Positions 7,688 through 14,568 of a stretch of DNA of 16,834 nt are shown piece by piece. Numbering within the stretch: the stretch's first letter is position 1; each line of letters opens with the position of its first letter. Source of the stretch: an uncultured Ruminococcus sp. (GTDB lineage: Bacteria; Bacillota_A; Clostridia; Oscillospirales; Ruminococcaceae); contig CAMOXW010000201.1 in NCBI GenBank assembly GCA_946629405.1, positions 1-16,834 on the forward strand. The letters run 5' to 3'. The notes under the pieces were generated by a model. That model had not been told where the DNA came from, did no database searches, and worked only from the letters and a program-made list of their open reading frames with translations. Made by a program: the position numbers and the translations under genes.

Positions 7688-9219
7688 AAAAAGAGATGAA
7701 GGGACTTATAGCTCTCGGCGCGGCAGCAGTCGTGCTGGGAGGAGGTCTTATTGCACTGAAAGTCACAGACAAGTCTGATGATACATCCTCTGAGTCTGTA
7801 ACCGATGAGGAGACCACTCCGGGGGCTGACCTTGTACTCATTGAGGACGGCGACAAGGCACCCGGTACGCATACTCTTGAAGAGGACCACTATCACGGAC
7901 TTATAAAGAATGTAAAGGTGAAAAACGAGTTCGGCGAGCTGGAGGTCGTTATGACCAACGATGCTGAGTATACAGCCGATGCGGAGTATACTCTCAAGGG
8001 TTATGAGGATATAAAGCTCAAGGATTCAGTGGTCAGAACTCTTGTAAACACGGCTGACGGACTTACATCTGCTTCCATAATAGAGGAAAACTGCACGGAT
8101 TTCGAGAAATTCGGACTTGGCAGCACGGCAGTCACAGTCGATGTCGAGTATGGCTCCGGAACCGAGCGGAGGCTTTATATCGGAACTATTGCGCCGGTAG
8201 CAAACCAGACCTATGTCCGAGCCGAAGGTAGTGATACCGTCTTCACCATATTCAACAGCAGCGCAAACTACTACAAAAAGCCGCTGGAGGATTACATCGA
8301 GCTCACCATGCTCAGCGAGCCTCCTGCGGAGAACTACCCGATAGTTGATTCTGTCAGGATAGAGCGCAAGGATATCGACTATGACATATACCTTGTCTAC
8401 GGTGATAACAACGATGTCGACAATGCCGGAGGAAGTTCCGCGACCCATGTTATGAAGGAGCCTGTTGAGACCTTCCTCAAGGTCGAGGCATCTTCGGAGA
8501 TAACCAACGGTATGTTCGGACTTACGGCTGAATCGGTCAAAAGCGTACACTGTACGGAAAAGGACATCGAGGATGCAGGTCTGAGTGACCCGTTCTGTAC
8601 GGTGACGATGAAGTGCGATGACGGAAATGAGTATGTTCTGCTCATGAGCAAGCCTTATACGGTCGATGGCGTCAAGAAGTCTGACGTTATGTTCAAGGAC
8701 GCGAACATCATCTTTACAGTGACCACAGAGGAAGCACGCTGGGCAACTGTCATGCCGGACGATCTTGCATCGCAGCTCCTGTTCTCCTCATTCGTATGGA
8801 ACGTCAGTGAGCTTACTGCGACATCAGGCGATATGACCGAGAGCTTCACTATCTCCATGAGAGACAGCAGCATAAAGACCAACGAGGCAAAAACCAATGA
8901 TGCACTTGTAATGAGGAACGGCGAGGAATTTGATTCAGAGCGCTACAGACAGTTCTATTCGTTCCTTATCAATCTTCACGCGGAGGAGCTTCCTCCGGCA
9001 GATGCAGAGCCGCAGGGCGAACCGATCGCAGCGGTAGTGGTGAAGGATGCACTGCTCGGCACGACAACCAAGTACGAATTTTATGAATATTCTGTAATGA
9101 AGTGTCTTGCGGTCGTTGACGGAAAGAGCCAGGCAATATGCAGCAAGGCCAACACAGAGGCTCTTATCGAGAACATAAGGAAGATATCGACAGGAGAGGA
9201 ATTCACAGAGATCAAATAA
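7684..9219 (+). CDS. DUF4340 domain-containing membrane-anchored protein
   Basis: A 511-residue protein with a single N-terminal membrane helix (about residues 7-27, GLIALGAAAVVLGGGLIAL). There is no lipobox cysteine, so it is probably an uncleaved anchor with the rest outside. The extracytoplasmic part starts with a Ser/Thr/Asp/Glu-rich linker and then shows repeated beta-rich modules, such as DSVVRTLVNTADGLTSASII and LGSTAVTVDVEYGSGTERRLYIG. These resemble DUF4340 proteins, which commonly sit beside GldG-like genes. A second similar module is seen later (LSDPFCTVTMKCDDGNEYVLLM). I assign DUF4340 from this pattern and the position after GldG; a profile search would settle it. The ATGA overlap with gldG implies coupled synthesis. 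Its function is not known in any family member I can name. Confidence 0.78.
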   Translation: MKKEMKGLIALGAAAVVLGGGLIALKVTDKSDDTSSESVTDEETTPGADLVLIEDGDKAPGTHTLEEDHYHGLIKNVKVKNEFGELEVVMTNDAEYTADAEYTLKGYEDIKLKDSVVRTLVNTADGLTSASIIEENCTDFEKFGLGSTAVTVDVEYGSGTERRLYIGTIAPVANQTYVRAEGSDTVFTIFNSSANYYKKPLEDYIELTMLSEPPAENYPIVDSVRIERKDIDYDIYLVYGDNNDVDNAGGSSATHVMKEPVETFLKVEASSEITNGMFGLTAESVKSVHCTEKDIEDAGLSDPFCTVTMKCDDGNEYVLLMSKPYTVDGVKKSDVMFKDANIIFTVTTEEARWATVMPDDLASQLLFSSFVWNVSELTATSGDMTESFTISMRDSSIKTNEAKTNDALVMRNGEEFDSERYRQFYSFLINLHAEELPPADAEPQGEPIAAVVVKDALLGTTTKYEFYEYSVMKCLAVVDGKSQAICSKANTEALIENIRKISTGEEFTEIK

Positions 9220-9232
9220 CTGAAGGAGGAAA

Positions 9233-9517
9233 ATGATGAGCGAAAAATTCAGTATGTACAAGGGCTATCCGCTTGTCAGGAGCGGAAATCAGCTCTATTA
9301 TGGTTATATGGCTGACCCGTATGTGATATTTATACAGATAATCTCCACTAAGGATGAGGGCGGCGAGAAGGTGACCTCAAAGGTGAGAGTAGTGCTTATG
9401 GACACCAACGAGCCGAACCCGATAAAGGCGTTCGTCAAGAATACCGAGCGTGAGTGCGGACTTTACGAGGCACTTGATATCGCAAGCGTATGGCTTGAAA
9501 AGGCTCTGAACAGCTAA
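9233..9517 (+). CDS. Small conserved-looking hypothetical protein after the Gld-type operon
   Basis: I do not recognise this 94-residue protein. It starts MMSEKFSMYKGYPLVRSGNQLYYGYMADPYVIFIQI, continues with a charged turn (STKDEGGEKVTSKVRVVLMDTN) and ends in a helix (ALDIASVWLEKALNS). The predicted order is several beta strands, then a helix, so it is a compact soluble protein with no signal peptide or membrane helix. AAGGAGG at 9223-9229 precedes two adjacent ATG codons (9233 and 9236); either may be used. It lies 13 bases after the DUF4340 gene and just before the terminators, so it is very probably the last gene of that operon. Being cytoplasmic, it could be a regulator or accessory of the exporter, or merely co-transcribed. 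Confidence 0.82.
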   Translation: MMSEKFSMYKGYPLVRSGNQLYYGYMADPYVIFIQIISTKDEGGEKVTSKVRVVLMDTNEPNPIKAFVKNTERECGLYEALDIASVWLEKALNS

Positions 9518-9522
9518 AAAGA

Positions 9523-9554
9523 AAAGCCCACGGAGATCTGGCTCCGTGGGCTTT
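9523..9554 (-). terminator. Intrinsic terminator of the yloU-fakA operon (minus strand)
   Basis: A 13-bp perfect stem, AAAGCCCACGGAG (9523-9535) with CTCCGTGGGCTTT (9542-9554), has a 6-base loop. Read on the minus strand it is followed by a T-rich tail (TTTTCTTTTT counting the end of the stem), as expected for fakA termination. On the plus strand the tail is CTTTCTGAG, so it may act weakly in that direction too. Confidence 0.8.
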
Positions 9555-9567
9555 CTGAGTAATATTA

Positions 9568-9600
9568 AAGGGGACAGTCCATGACTGCCCCCTTGTTTTT
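9568..9600 (+). terminator. Intrinsic terminator of the ABC/DUF4340 operon (plus strand)
   Basis: AAGGGGACAGTC (9568-9579) pairs with GACTGCCCCCTT (9583-9594) around a CAT loop with one A-C mismatch. GTTTTT follows on the plus strand. The T-tail runs into the stop codon of the opposing fakA gene (9599-9601). Confidence 0.8.
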
Positions 9601-11257
9601 ATTCAACAGAGATTATGTAGTAGTAGACCGGCTGGCCGCCGTTTACGAGCATTACCTCGAGCCTGTCGCCGAATTTTGTCTGCATGAACTTCTGGAGCTC
9701 CTCAGCGTTCTCGGAGGTGACATCCCTGCCGTGTATCAGCGTGACATAGCTTGCTGATTCGCCCTTAGCGAGCTTCTTTGTAAGCTTGTAGGCAGCCTTG
9801 TTGATATCGCGCTCGGTGAAGGCGAGCTTGCCGTTGTCAAGAGCGAGGATCTCTCCTTCCTTGATAGGATGCCCCTCGAATTCAGAGTCGCGTGCGGCAA
9901 ATGTAACAAGACCAGTGGAGACCTTTTCGAGAGCTTTTGTCATATTCAGACGGTTGTCGGAGAGGCTGAGTGATTCGTCAAATGCAAGCATAGCAGCTAT
10001 ACCCTGGGGTATAGTTCTTGTCTGGAGGACACAGACCTTGCGGTCGGTGAGCTTGACAGCCTGCTCGGCAGCCATGATTATATTTTTGTTATTGGGAAGA
10101 ACGAATACGGTATTCGCAGGAGTCTGGAGGATAGCGCGGAGGATATCGTCAGTTGAGGGATTCATTGTCTGACCGCCCTTCACAACGACATCAACGCCGA
10201 GGTCTGTGAACATAGCTTCAAGACCGTGGCCGGCTGCAACGGCGACAAAGCCGAATTCCTTCTCCGGCTCGGCAGGGGAGTAGCCCTCTTCGGCAGCCTT
10301 AGCTTCCTTTACCTTGTTTTCGTGCTGGATACGCATATTCTCTATCTTCGGACGCGGGTCGTTGATGAAGTGACCGAATTCGAGAGCTTTCTGGAGGGCA
10401 TTTCCGGGGTTGTCGGTATGGACGTGGACCTTGATGATATTCTCGTCGTCAACTACCACAACACAGTCGCCGATAGTTTCGAGGAAAGCCCTGAGCATGA
10501 ACACATCGGGACAGTTTTCCTTCTTCTCGACCATGAACTCGGTGCAGTAGGTATAGTTTATCTCATCGTCATACTCACTGACAGCAGTCCTGAACGAATC
10601 AACTGAGGCATCGGTCAGAGTCTGCGGCGAATCGGGTTCAGCAATCGTTCCGCCCTTGAATACATCGAGCATTGCGCGGAAGATTATCGTAAGGCCCTTT
10701 CCGCCGGCATCAACAACGCCTGCTTTCTTGAGCTGCGGGAGCATTTCGGTGGTCTGTGCGAGAACGGCTTCCGCCTCATTGCAGACCTCCTCCCAGAACA
10801 CGACATCATCACTTGTCTCGGCGGATATCTCGCGTGCTTTAGCTGCAGCAGCTTTAACAACGGTCAGGATAGTACCCTCTACGGGCTTCATGACAGCCTT
10901 GTAAGCAGCATCAACGCCGAGCTGCAAAGCCTCGGCGAAGTTATCGGGTGAAGCCTCTGTACATCCCTTCAGACCCTTAGAGATACCTCTGAAAATAAGT
11001 GAAAGGATAACGCCGGAGTTTCCCCTTGCACCTCTGAGAAAAGCCGAAGCAGCCTTAGCCGAGACTTCGGCAGCGGTAGCGTTGTCGGGAAGCCTTCTCA
11101 GCTCGGCGATAGAGTTTCCTATCGTCATTGACATATTAGTGCCGGTATCGCCGTCGGGGACGGGGTACACGTTGAGCTCGTCGACCTCGCGCTTTCTGTT
11201 ATTGATAGTGACAGCGGCGGAAATGATACCGTCTCTGAGCATAGAACCGTTTATCAC
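9599..11257 (-). CDS. fakA: DAK2-domain fatty acid kinase subunit FakA (YloV family)
   Basis: FakA is the ATP-binding half of the bacterial fatty acid kinase. With a DegV-type FakB lipid carrier it makes acyl phosphate from exogenous fatty acids for phospholipid synthesis. At 552 residues it matches the usual YloV/FakA length. The N-terminal DAK2 domain has the Mg-ATP motif NVYPVPDGDTGTNM (29-42, with aspartates 35 and 37) and FLRGARGNSGVILSLIFRGI from about residue 72. The middle and C-terminal parts include CTEFMVEKKENCPD, VHVHTDNPGNAL, the segment NTVFVLPNNKNIIMAAEQA, and a final domain ending YYYIISVE. The start is GTG 11257, with GGAGGA at 11264-11269. It lies 36 bases downstream of yloU, the standard pairing. 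No fakB is present in this window, as is common. Confidence 0.93.
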   Translation of the reverse strand: MINGSMLRDGIISAAVTINNRKREVDELNVYPVPDGDTGTNMSMTIGNSIAELRRLPDNATAAEVSAKAASAFLRGARGNSGVILSLIFRGISKGLKGCTEASPDNFAEALQLGVDAAYKAVMKPVEGTILTVVKAAAAKAREISAETSDDVVFWEEVCNEAEAVLAQTTEMLPQLKKAGVVDAGGKGLTIIFRAMLDVFKGGTIAEPDSPQTLTDASVDSFRTAVSEYDDEINYTYCTEFMVEKKENCPDVFMLRAFLETIGDCVVVVDDENIIKVHVHTDNPGNALQKALEFGHFINDPRPKIENMRIQHENKVKEAKAAEEGYSPAEPEKEFGFVAVAAGHGLEAMFTDLGVDVVVKGGQTMNPSTDDILRAILQTPANTVFVLPNNKNIIMAAEQAVKLTDRKVCVLQTRTIPQGIAAMLAFDESLSLSDNRLNMTKALEKVSTGLVTFAARDSEFEGHPIKEGEILALDNGKLAFTERDINKAAYKLTKKLAKGESASYVTLIHGRDVTSENAEELQKFMQTKFGDRLEVMLVNGGQPVYYYIISVE

Positions 11258-11293
11258 AGTAAGTCCTCCATTTTTATTCTAAATAATCAGCCG

Positions 11294-11653
11294 TCAGGCG
11301 TTCATATCATCAACAAAGACATTGACCTTGTGCACCTCGATGCCGGCAGACTCCTCGACGGTGAAGCTCACCTTGTGGATGATGCTGCTGACAGCGGCAT
11401 TGATGTTGGTGCCGTAAGAGACCTTGATATGCAGGTCGATGATAAGTCCGCCGTCCTTGTCAGAGCGGACAGCGACGCCGCGCTGCTGTCTGAAAGCCTT
11501 GCCGAAGGTAATGGCAGAGAGCGCGGAGTGAAGGGTATTCACGCTGCAGACGTCTGCAACTCCGAAGCAGCCGGTGACAGTATGCTTGACGAGCTGTATG
11601 AGATAGCCCTCCGAGACAGATATCTTGCCGATATGATTTTCAACAGTGACCAT
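11294..11653 (-). CDS. yloU: Asp23/Gls24 family envelope stress response protein (YloU)
   Basis: A 119-residue Asp23/Gls24-family protein. The start is placed at the ATG at 11651-11653, because AAAGGAG at 11664-11669 lies ten bases upstream; a longer reading from 11716 would start inside the promoter region. The N-terminus VENHIGKISVSEGYLIQLVKHTV, the conserved GCFGVADV segment, then GVAVRSDKDGGLIIDLHIKVSYGTNI and the final VHKVNVFVDDM follow the family pattern of a small alpha/beta domain. Members are abundant cytoplasmic or membrane-associated proteins linked to cell-envelope stress; the exact biochemical role is unclear. It pairs with fakA (yloV) downstream as in most Firmicutes and is transcribed from the promoter at 11715-11743. 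Confidence 0.9.
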   Translation of the reverse strand: MVTVENHIGKISVSEGYLIQLVKHTVTGCFGVADVCSVNTLHSALSAITFGKAFRQQRGVAVRSDKDGGLIIDLHIKVSYGTNINAAVSSIIHKVSFTVEESAGIEVHKVNVFVDDMNA

Positions 11654-11714
11654 AATATCACACTCCTTTATGGGCTTGCGGGTGGATTTCAGTCTCCGCA
11701 AGGCGGTCAGTATC

Positions 11715-11743
11715 ATTATAGCACACTCTCCGTATTTTTACAA
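11715..11743 (-). promoter_or_regulatory. Sigma-A promoter for yloU-fakA
   Basis: Read on the minus strand: -35 TTGTAA (11738-11743), 17-bp spacer, -10 TATAAT (11715-11720). The -10 is a perfect match and is preceded by TGC, an extended -10. Transcription would start near 11708, about 55 bases before the yloU ATG. Confidence 0.8.
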
Positions 11744-11750
11744 GACCTAC

Positions 11751-11785
11751 GCGAAAATTTTTATATATGCGAAAATTTTATATAT
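11751..11785. repeat. AT-rich tandem direct repeat between divergent promoters
   Basis: GCGAAAATTTTTATATAT (11751-11768) is followed at once by GCGAAAATTTTATATAT (11769-11785), the same unit minus one T, then another GC. The pair sits just upstream of the yloU -35 and about 43 bases upstream of the ylxM -35. It could be an UP-element-like stretch, a bent-DNA segment or paired sites for a regulator. It may also be chance in AT-rich spacer. Confidence 0.7.
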
Positions 11786-11827
11786 GCTCAGTGCTCCGCG
11801 TATATAAAAATATTTCCGGAAAGGGTA

Positions 11828-11856
11828 TTGACAAACGGAAAGATATGTGTTACAAT
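11828..11856 (+). promoter_or_regulatory. Sigma-A promoter for ylxM-ffh
   Basis: Consensus -35 TTGACA (11828-11833), exact 17-bp spacer, -10 TACAAT (11851-11856) with one mismatch, and TG in the extended -10 position. Predicted start near 11863 gives a leader of about 36 bases before the ylxM ATG. It is divergent from the yloU promoter. Confidence 0.88.
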
Positions 11857-11898
11857 GTGTAAAGTGAATTTGCATTACACCCGCGTGAGGTGCGCTAT

Positions 11899-12234
11899 AT
11901 GGCTAAAGAACTCAGATTTGTCATGCTCCTGGACTGTTACGGTGACCTTCTCACTGAGCACCAGCGCAGCGTCATGGAAATGTATTACTGCGAGGATCTT
12001 TCACTCGCGGAGATAAGCGCTCCCCTCGGTATCACAAGACAGGCTGTAATGAGCCTTATCAAGCGCACGGAGGCTATTCTCGCGGACTATGAGGAAAAGC
12101 TCGGATTTGCGCAGAGACTAAAGGATATGCGCTCGTGTATCGGCAGGATAGAAACTGCCGCGGCTGACATAGATAACGTTATACTGCGGAATAATATACT
12201 CGGCGAAGCAGCTGCTATGAAGGAGCTGCTCTGA
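11899..12234 (+). CDS. ylxM: YlxM-family helix-turn-helix protein
   Basis: A 111-residue protein of the YlxM/p13 family, which is almost always encoded directly before ffh and has been linked to the signal recognition particle. The N-terminal part LLDCYGDLLTEHQRSVMEMYYCEDLSLAEISAPLGITRQAVMSLIKRTEAIL resembles sigma-70 region 4 and other helix-turn-helix domains, with the recognition helix around ITRQAVMSLIKR. The C-terminal half is helical and likely coiled (YEEKLGFAQRLKDMRSCIGRIE). ATG 11899 is preferred because GTGAGG lies about eight bases upstream; a GTG at 11890 would add three residues and overlaps that site. It is the first gene after the promoter at 11828-11856 and 30 bases ahead of ffh. 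Whether it binds DNA or SRP RNA is not visible. Confidence 0.9.
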   Translation: MAKELRFVMLLDCYGDLLTEHQRSVMEMYYCEDLSLAEISAPLGITRQAVMSLIKRTEAILADYEEKLGFAQRLKDMRSCIGRIETAAADIDNVILRNNILGEAAAMKELL

Positions 12235-12264
12235 CATTGAAATTCGGCTTAAGGAGGCTGACTT

Positions 12265-13647
12265 ATGGCGTTTGAAGGACTTTCCGAAAAACTTAACAAC
12301 GTATTCAGGAAGCTCAAATCGAGAGGAAAGCTCACCGAGAGCGATGTAAAGGACGCAATGCGTGAGGTGCGTCTGGCTCTGCTGGAGGCTGACGTAAGCT
12401 ATAAGGTCGTAAAGGACTTTGTAAAGAGCGTTACGGAGCGTGCAGTCGGCGAGGAAGTGCTTGCAAGCCTTACTCCCGCTCAGCAGGTAATTAAGATAGT
12501 AAATGAGGAGCTCTGCTCCCTTATGGGCAACAGCAATGCCCGCATCAATTTTGCCTCAAAGCCGCCTACGGTCATCATGATGTGCGGACTTCAGGGCTCC
12601 GGTAAGACCACACACTCCGCAAAGCTTGCAAAGCTGCTGAAAAAAGAGGGACACCGCCCGCTGCTCGCAGCCTGCGATATCTACCGCCCTGCCGCTATAA
12701 ACCAGCTTCAGGTAGTCGGTCACAAGGCTGACGTAAAGGTCTTTGAAATGGGACAGGAGAATCCTGTTGTCATTGCGAAGAACGCCCTTGCCTATGCGAA
12801 GGATTACGGTCACGACATTCTTATTATAGATACAGCCGGACGTCTCCACATCGACGAGGCTCTCATGCAGGAGCTTGTCGATATCAAGGAGGTCACTCAG
12901 CCTGATGAGATCATGCTCGTTGTCGACGCTATGACCGGTCAGGACGCTGTAAACGTCGCTAAGGCTTTCGATGATGCTATTGGCATAACGAGCGTGCTTA
13001 TGTCGAAGCTCGATTCAGATACAAGAGGCGGTGCGGCACTGTCCGTACTTGCAGTCACAGGTAAGCCGATAAAATTCGTCGGTATGGGCGAAAAGCTCGA
13101 TGATTTCGAGCAGTTCCACCCGGAGAGAATGGCTTCAAGAATACTCGGAATGGGCGATGTTCTTACCCTCATCGAGAAGGCTGAGAGCGTTATGTCCCAG
13201 AAGGAAGCCGAAAAGCTTACCAAGAAGTTCAAGGAGAACAAGTTCGATATGGACGACCTCCTTGACCAGATGAAGCAGATAAGAAAGCTCGGCTCTATGC
13301 GGAATATACTCGGAATGCTCCCCGGCGTGGGTGACAAGATCAAGGATGCCGATATTGACGAGAACCAGATACTCAGGGTCGAGGCGATCATAACCTCGAT
13401 GACCAAGGCTGAAAGAGCCAAGCCCTCGATAATCAATCCGTCCCGCAAAAAACGTATCGCAAAGGGCTCGGGCACAAGGGTAGAGGATGTAAACAGACTG
13501 CTCAAACAGTTCGAGCAGATGCAGTCCATGATGAAGCAGTTCACCGGCAAGAACGGCAAGATGTCGCTCAGGAAGGCACGAAAGAACCTCGCCGGAATGA
13601 ACTTCGACAAAATGTCGGGCAAGGGCGGAGGATCACTCCCGTTCTGA
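12265..13647 (+). CDS. ffh: Signal recognition particle protein Ffh (SRP54)
   Basis: Ffh is the protein of the bacterial SRP; it binds signal sequences of nascent membrane proteins and 4.5S/SRP RNA and docks with FtsY. All three domains are present in 460 residues, a normal length. The N domain opens AFEGLSEKLNNVFRKLKSRGKLTESDV with ALLEADVSYKVVKDF. The G domain has GLQGSGKTT (108-116), the insertion-box region DIYRPAAINQL, DTAGR (189-193) and SKLDSDTRGG from residue 247. The M domain contains GSMRNILGMLPGVGD, the RNA-binding region SIINPSRKKRIAKGSG and GNxxxV-like VEDVNRLLKQFEQMQSMMKQF, ending GGGSLPF. The start follows AAGGAGG. The first G-4 residue is Ser (SKLD) rather than the more usual Thr (TKLD), a conservative change. 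Confidence 0.97.
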   Translation: MAFEGLSEKLNNVFRKLKSRGKLTESDVKDAMREVRLALLEADVSYKVVKDFVKSVTERAVGEEVLASLTPAQQVIKIVNEELCSLMGNSNARINFASKPPTVIMMCGLQGSGKTTHSAKLAKLLKKEGHRPLLAACDIYRPAAINQLQVVGHKADVKVFEMGQENPVVIAKNALAYAKDYGHDILIIDTAGRLHIDEALMQELVDIKEVTQPDEIMLVVDAMTGQDAVNVAKAFDDAIGITSVLMSKLDSDTRGGAALSVLAVTGKPIKFVGMGEKLDDFEQFHPERMASRILGMGDVLTLIEKAESVMSQKEAEKLTKKFKENKFDMDDLLDQMKQIRKLGSMRNILGMLPGVGDKIKDADIDENQILRVEAIITSMTKAERAKPSIINPSRKKRIAKGSGTRVEDVNRLLKQFEQMQSMMKQFTGKNGKMSLRKARKNLAGMNFDKMSGKGGGSLPF

Positions 13648-13901
13648 TGGGTATGGATATTTTATATAACATAGACTGTGCGTTGATGAGAAGGTATAGA
13701 AAACCCTACCATTATAAATCGTTCGTCGGCCTGCTTATATTCATATCGGGCATCGTTACTCTGATAATAGCCTGCCAGACTGAAAAGTTCAAACAACTTA
13801 CCGGCAGCGGCAAGGCTTCAAAGGTGATATCAGTCGTACTGCTGTTTGTGAGCATTGCTCTCATGGGACTTTCAAGAGCTTACGACGAACGGCATTCATA
13901 A
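13647..13901 (+). CDS. Small two-helix membrane protein between ffh and rpsP
   Basis: I do not recognise this 84-residue protein. It begins MGMDILYNIDCALMRRYRKPYHYKS, a basic N-terminal segment, then has a hydrophobic helix at about 26-43 and another at about 60-76, joined by a short charged loop (EKFKQLTGSGKASK). By the positive-inside rule the loop and both ends, all carrying Lys or Arg, give an uncertain orientation. The ATG overlaps the ffh stop by one base (TGATG), so translation is probably coupled to ffh; no good separate ribosome binding site is seen except GGAGGA about 16 bases upstream inside ffh. ATG 13653 is an alternative start. Its place in an SRP operon invites a link with membrane insertion, but nothing in the sequence proves it. 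Confidence 0.72.
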   Translation: MGMDILYNIDCALMRRYRKPYHYKSFVGLLIFISGIVTLIIACQTEKFKQLTGSGKASKVISVVLLFVSIALMGLSRAYDERHS

Positions 13902-13911
13902 CAGCTATCAC

Positions 13912-13925
13912 TGCGGGATCCCGCA
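13912..13925. repeat. 14-bp perfect palindrome upstream of rpsP
   Basis: TGCGGGATCCCGCA is a perfect palindrome in the 62-bp gap between the membrane-protein gene and rpsP. As RNA it would form only a 5-bp stem with a GATC loop and has no T-run, so a terminator is unlikely. A TACAAT at 13932-13937 has no matching -35. It may be a protein-binding site or chance. Confidence 0.5.
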
Positions 13926-13963
13926 TTGAGATACAATAAATAGTTATACGGAGGTGAATACAA

Positions 13964-14206
13964 ATGGCAGTAAAGATCAGACTCAGAAGAATGGGCGCTA
14001 AGAAGGCACCTTTCTATCGTGTAGTTGTTGCTGATTCCAGATACCCCAGAGACGGAAGATTCGTTGAGGAGATCGGTTACTACGATCCCACAAAGGAGCC
14101 CTCTGTTGTAAAGATCGACGCTGATAAGGCTAAGGACTGGATCGCAAAGGGCGCTCAGCCCACTGATACTGTTAAGGAGCTTCTCAAGAAGGAAGGAGTT
14201 CTCTGA
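13964..14206 (+). CDS. rpsP: 30S ribosomal protein S16
   Basis: An 80-residue S16, the normal bacterial length. S16 is an early-binding protein of the 30S body, needed for subunit assembly. The hallmark N-terminus [26 protein letters not shown] is followed by [15 protein letters not shown] and the C-terminal helix [13 protein letters not shown]. The start follows a strong GGAGGTGA at 13950-13957. Codon choice is visibly stricter than in the neighbours (for example, few ATA codons), as expected for a highly expressed gene. It sits between ffh and khpA as in many Firmicutes; the usual downstream rimM and trmD are not found here. Confidence 0.98.
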   Translation: MAVKIRLRRMGAKKAPFYRVVVADSRYPRDGRFVEEIGYYDPTKEPSVVKIDADKAKDWIAKGAQPTDTVKELLKKEGVL

Positions 14207-14218
14207 GAACAGCTTTTA

Positions 14219-14254
14219 CGGAGGAGGAGAGACTAAGTCTCTGCCTCTGCTCCG
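14219..14254 (+). promoter_or_regulatory. Long imperfect stem-loop between rpsP and khpA
   Basis: CGGAG (14219-14223), GAGG (14224-14227) and AGAGAC (14228-14233) pair with GTCTCT (14237-14242), CCTC (14244-14247) and CTCCG (14250-14254), with bulges G14243 and 14248-14249 and a TAA loop: 15 base pairs in all. There is no T-run, so it is more likely an mRNA processing or stability structure that lowers khpA output relative to rpsP than a terminator. Confidence 0.55.
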
Positions 14255-14275
14255 GAGAGCTGAATGGAGGTAAAT

Positions 14276-14512
14276 ATGAAAGATCTGCTTTATGCAATTG
14301 CAGCAGGGCTTGTCGAGGACAAGACCGCTATTAAGATAACTGAGGACGCTCCCGACGAGGAGGGTGTCATTGTATTCCATCTTACCGTAGCTCCCGATGA
14401 TATGGGAAGAGTTATAGGTAAGCAGGGCAGGATAGCAAAGGCACTGCGTACTATCATGCGCGCCGGCGCTGCCAAGAAGGACCTCAAGGTCTCTGTAACT
14501 ATTGAGGAATGA
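14276..14512 (+). CDS. khpA: KH-domain RNA-binding protein KhpA (YlqC)
   Basis: A 78-residue single-KH-domain protein. KhpA binds RNA, often together with KhpB/Jag, and influences cell division and envelope genes in several Gram-positives. The start is ATG 14276: GGAGG at 14266-14270 is its ribosome binding site, and the earlier in-frame ATG at 14264 overlaps that site. The N-terminus MKDLLYAIAAGLVEDKTAIKI and the KH core VAPDDMGRVIGKQGRIAKALRTIM, with the GxxG loop GKQG at 48-51, are typical of the family. The position after rpsP is the standard one. It is followed by a terminator hairpin. Partner khpB is not in this window. Confidence 0.95.
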   Translation: MKDLLYAIAAGLVEDKTAIKITEDAPDEEGVIVFHLTVAPDDMGRVIGKQGRIAKALRTIMRAGAAKKDLKVSVTIEE

Positions 14513-14518
14513 AGAACG

Positions 14519-14551
14519 CTCCCATTGTTTTCAATGGGAGATTTCCTTTTT
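14519..14551 (+). terminator. Intrinsic terminator or attenuator between khpA and recG
   Basis: CTCCCATTG (14519-14527) pairs perfectly with CAATGGGAG (14532-14540) around a TTTT loop. The tail ATTTCCTTTTT follows. It begins seven bases after the khpA stop and ends just before the recG ribosome binding site at 14552. I see no promoter between it and recG, so partial read-through is a likely source of recG mRNA. Confidence 0.78.
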
Positions 14552-14568
14552 AAGGAGGAGGCAAGTCT

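Noticed and set aside
11330..12016. Plus-strand open frame of 228 codons across yloU, the divergent promoters and ylxM
   Set aside because: It crosses both promoters and overlaps two real genes in other frames.
12939..13622. Minus-strand open frame of 227 codons opposite ffh
   Set aside because: Hydrophobic and serine-rich composition is what the reverse complement of the charged Ffh M domain gives; no start signals.
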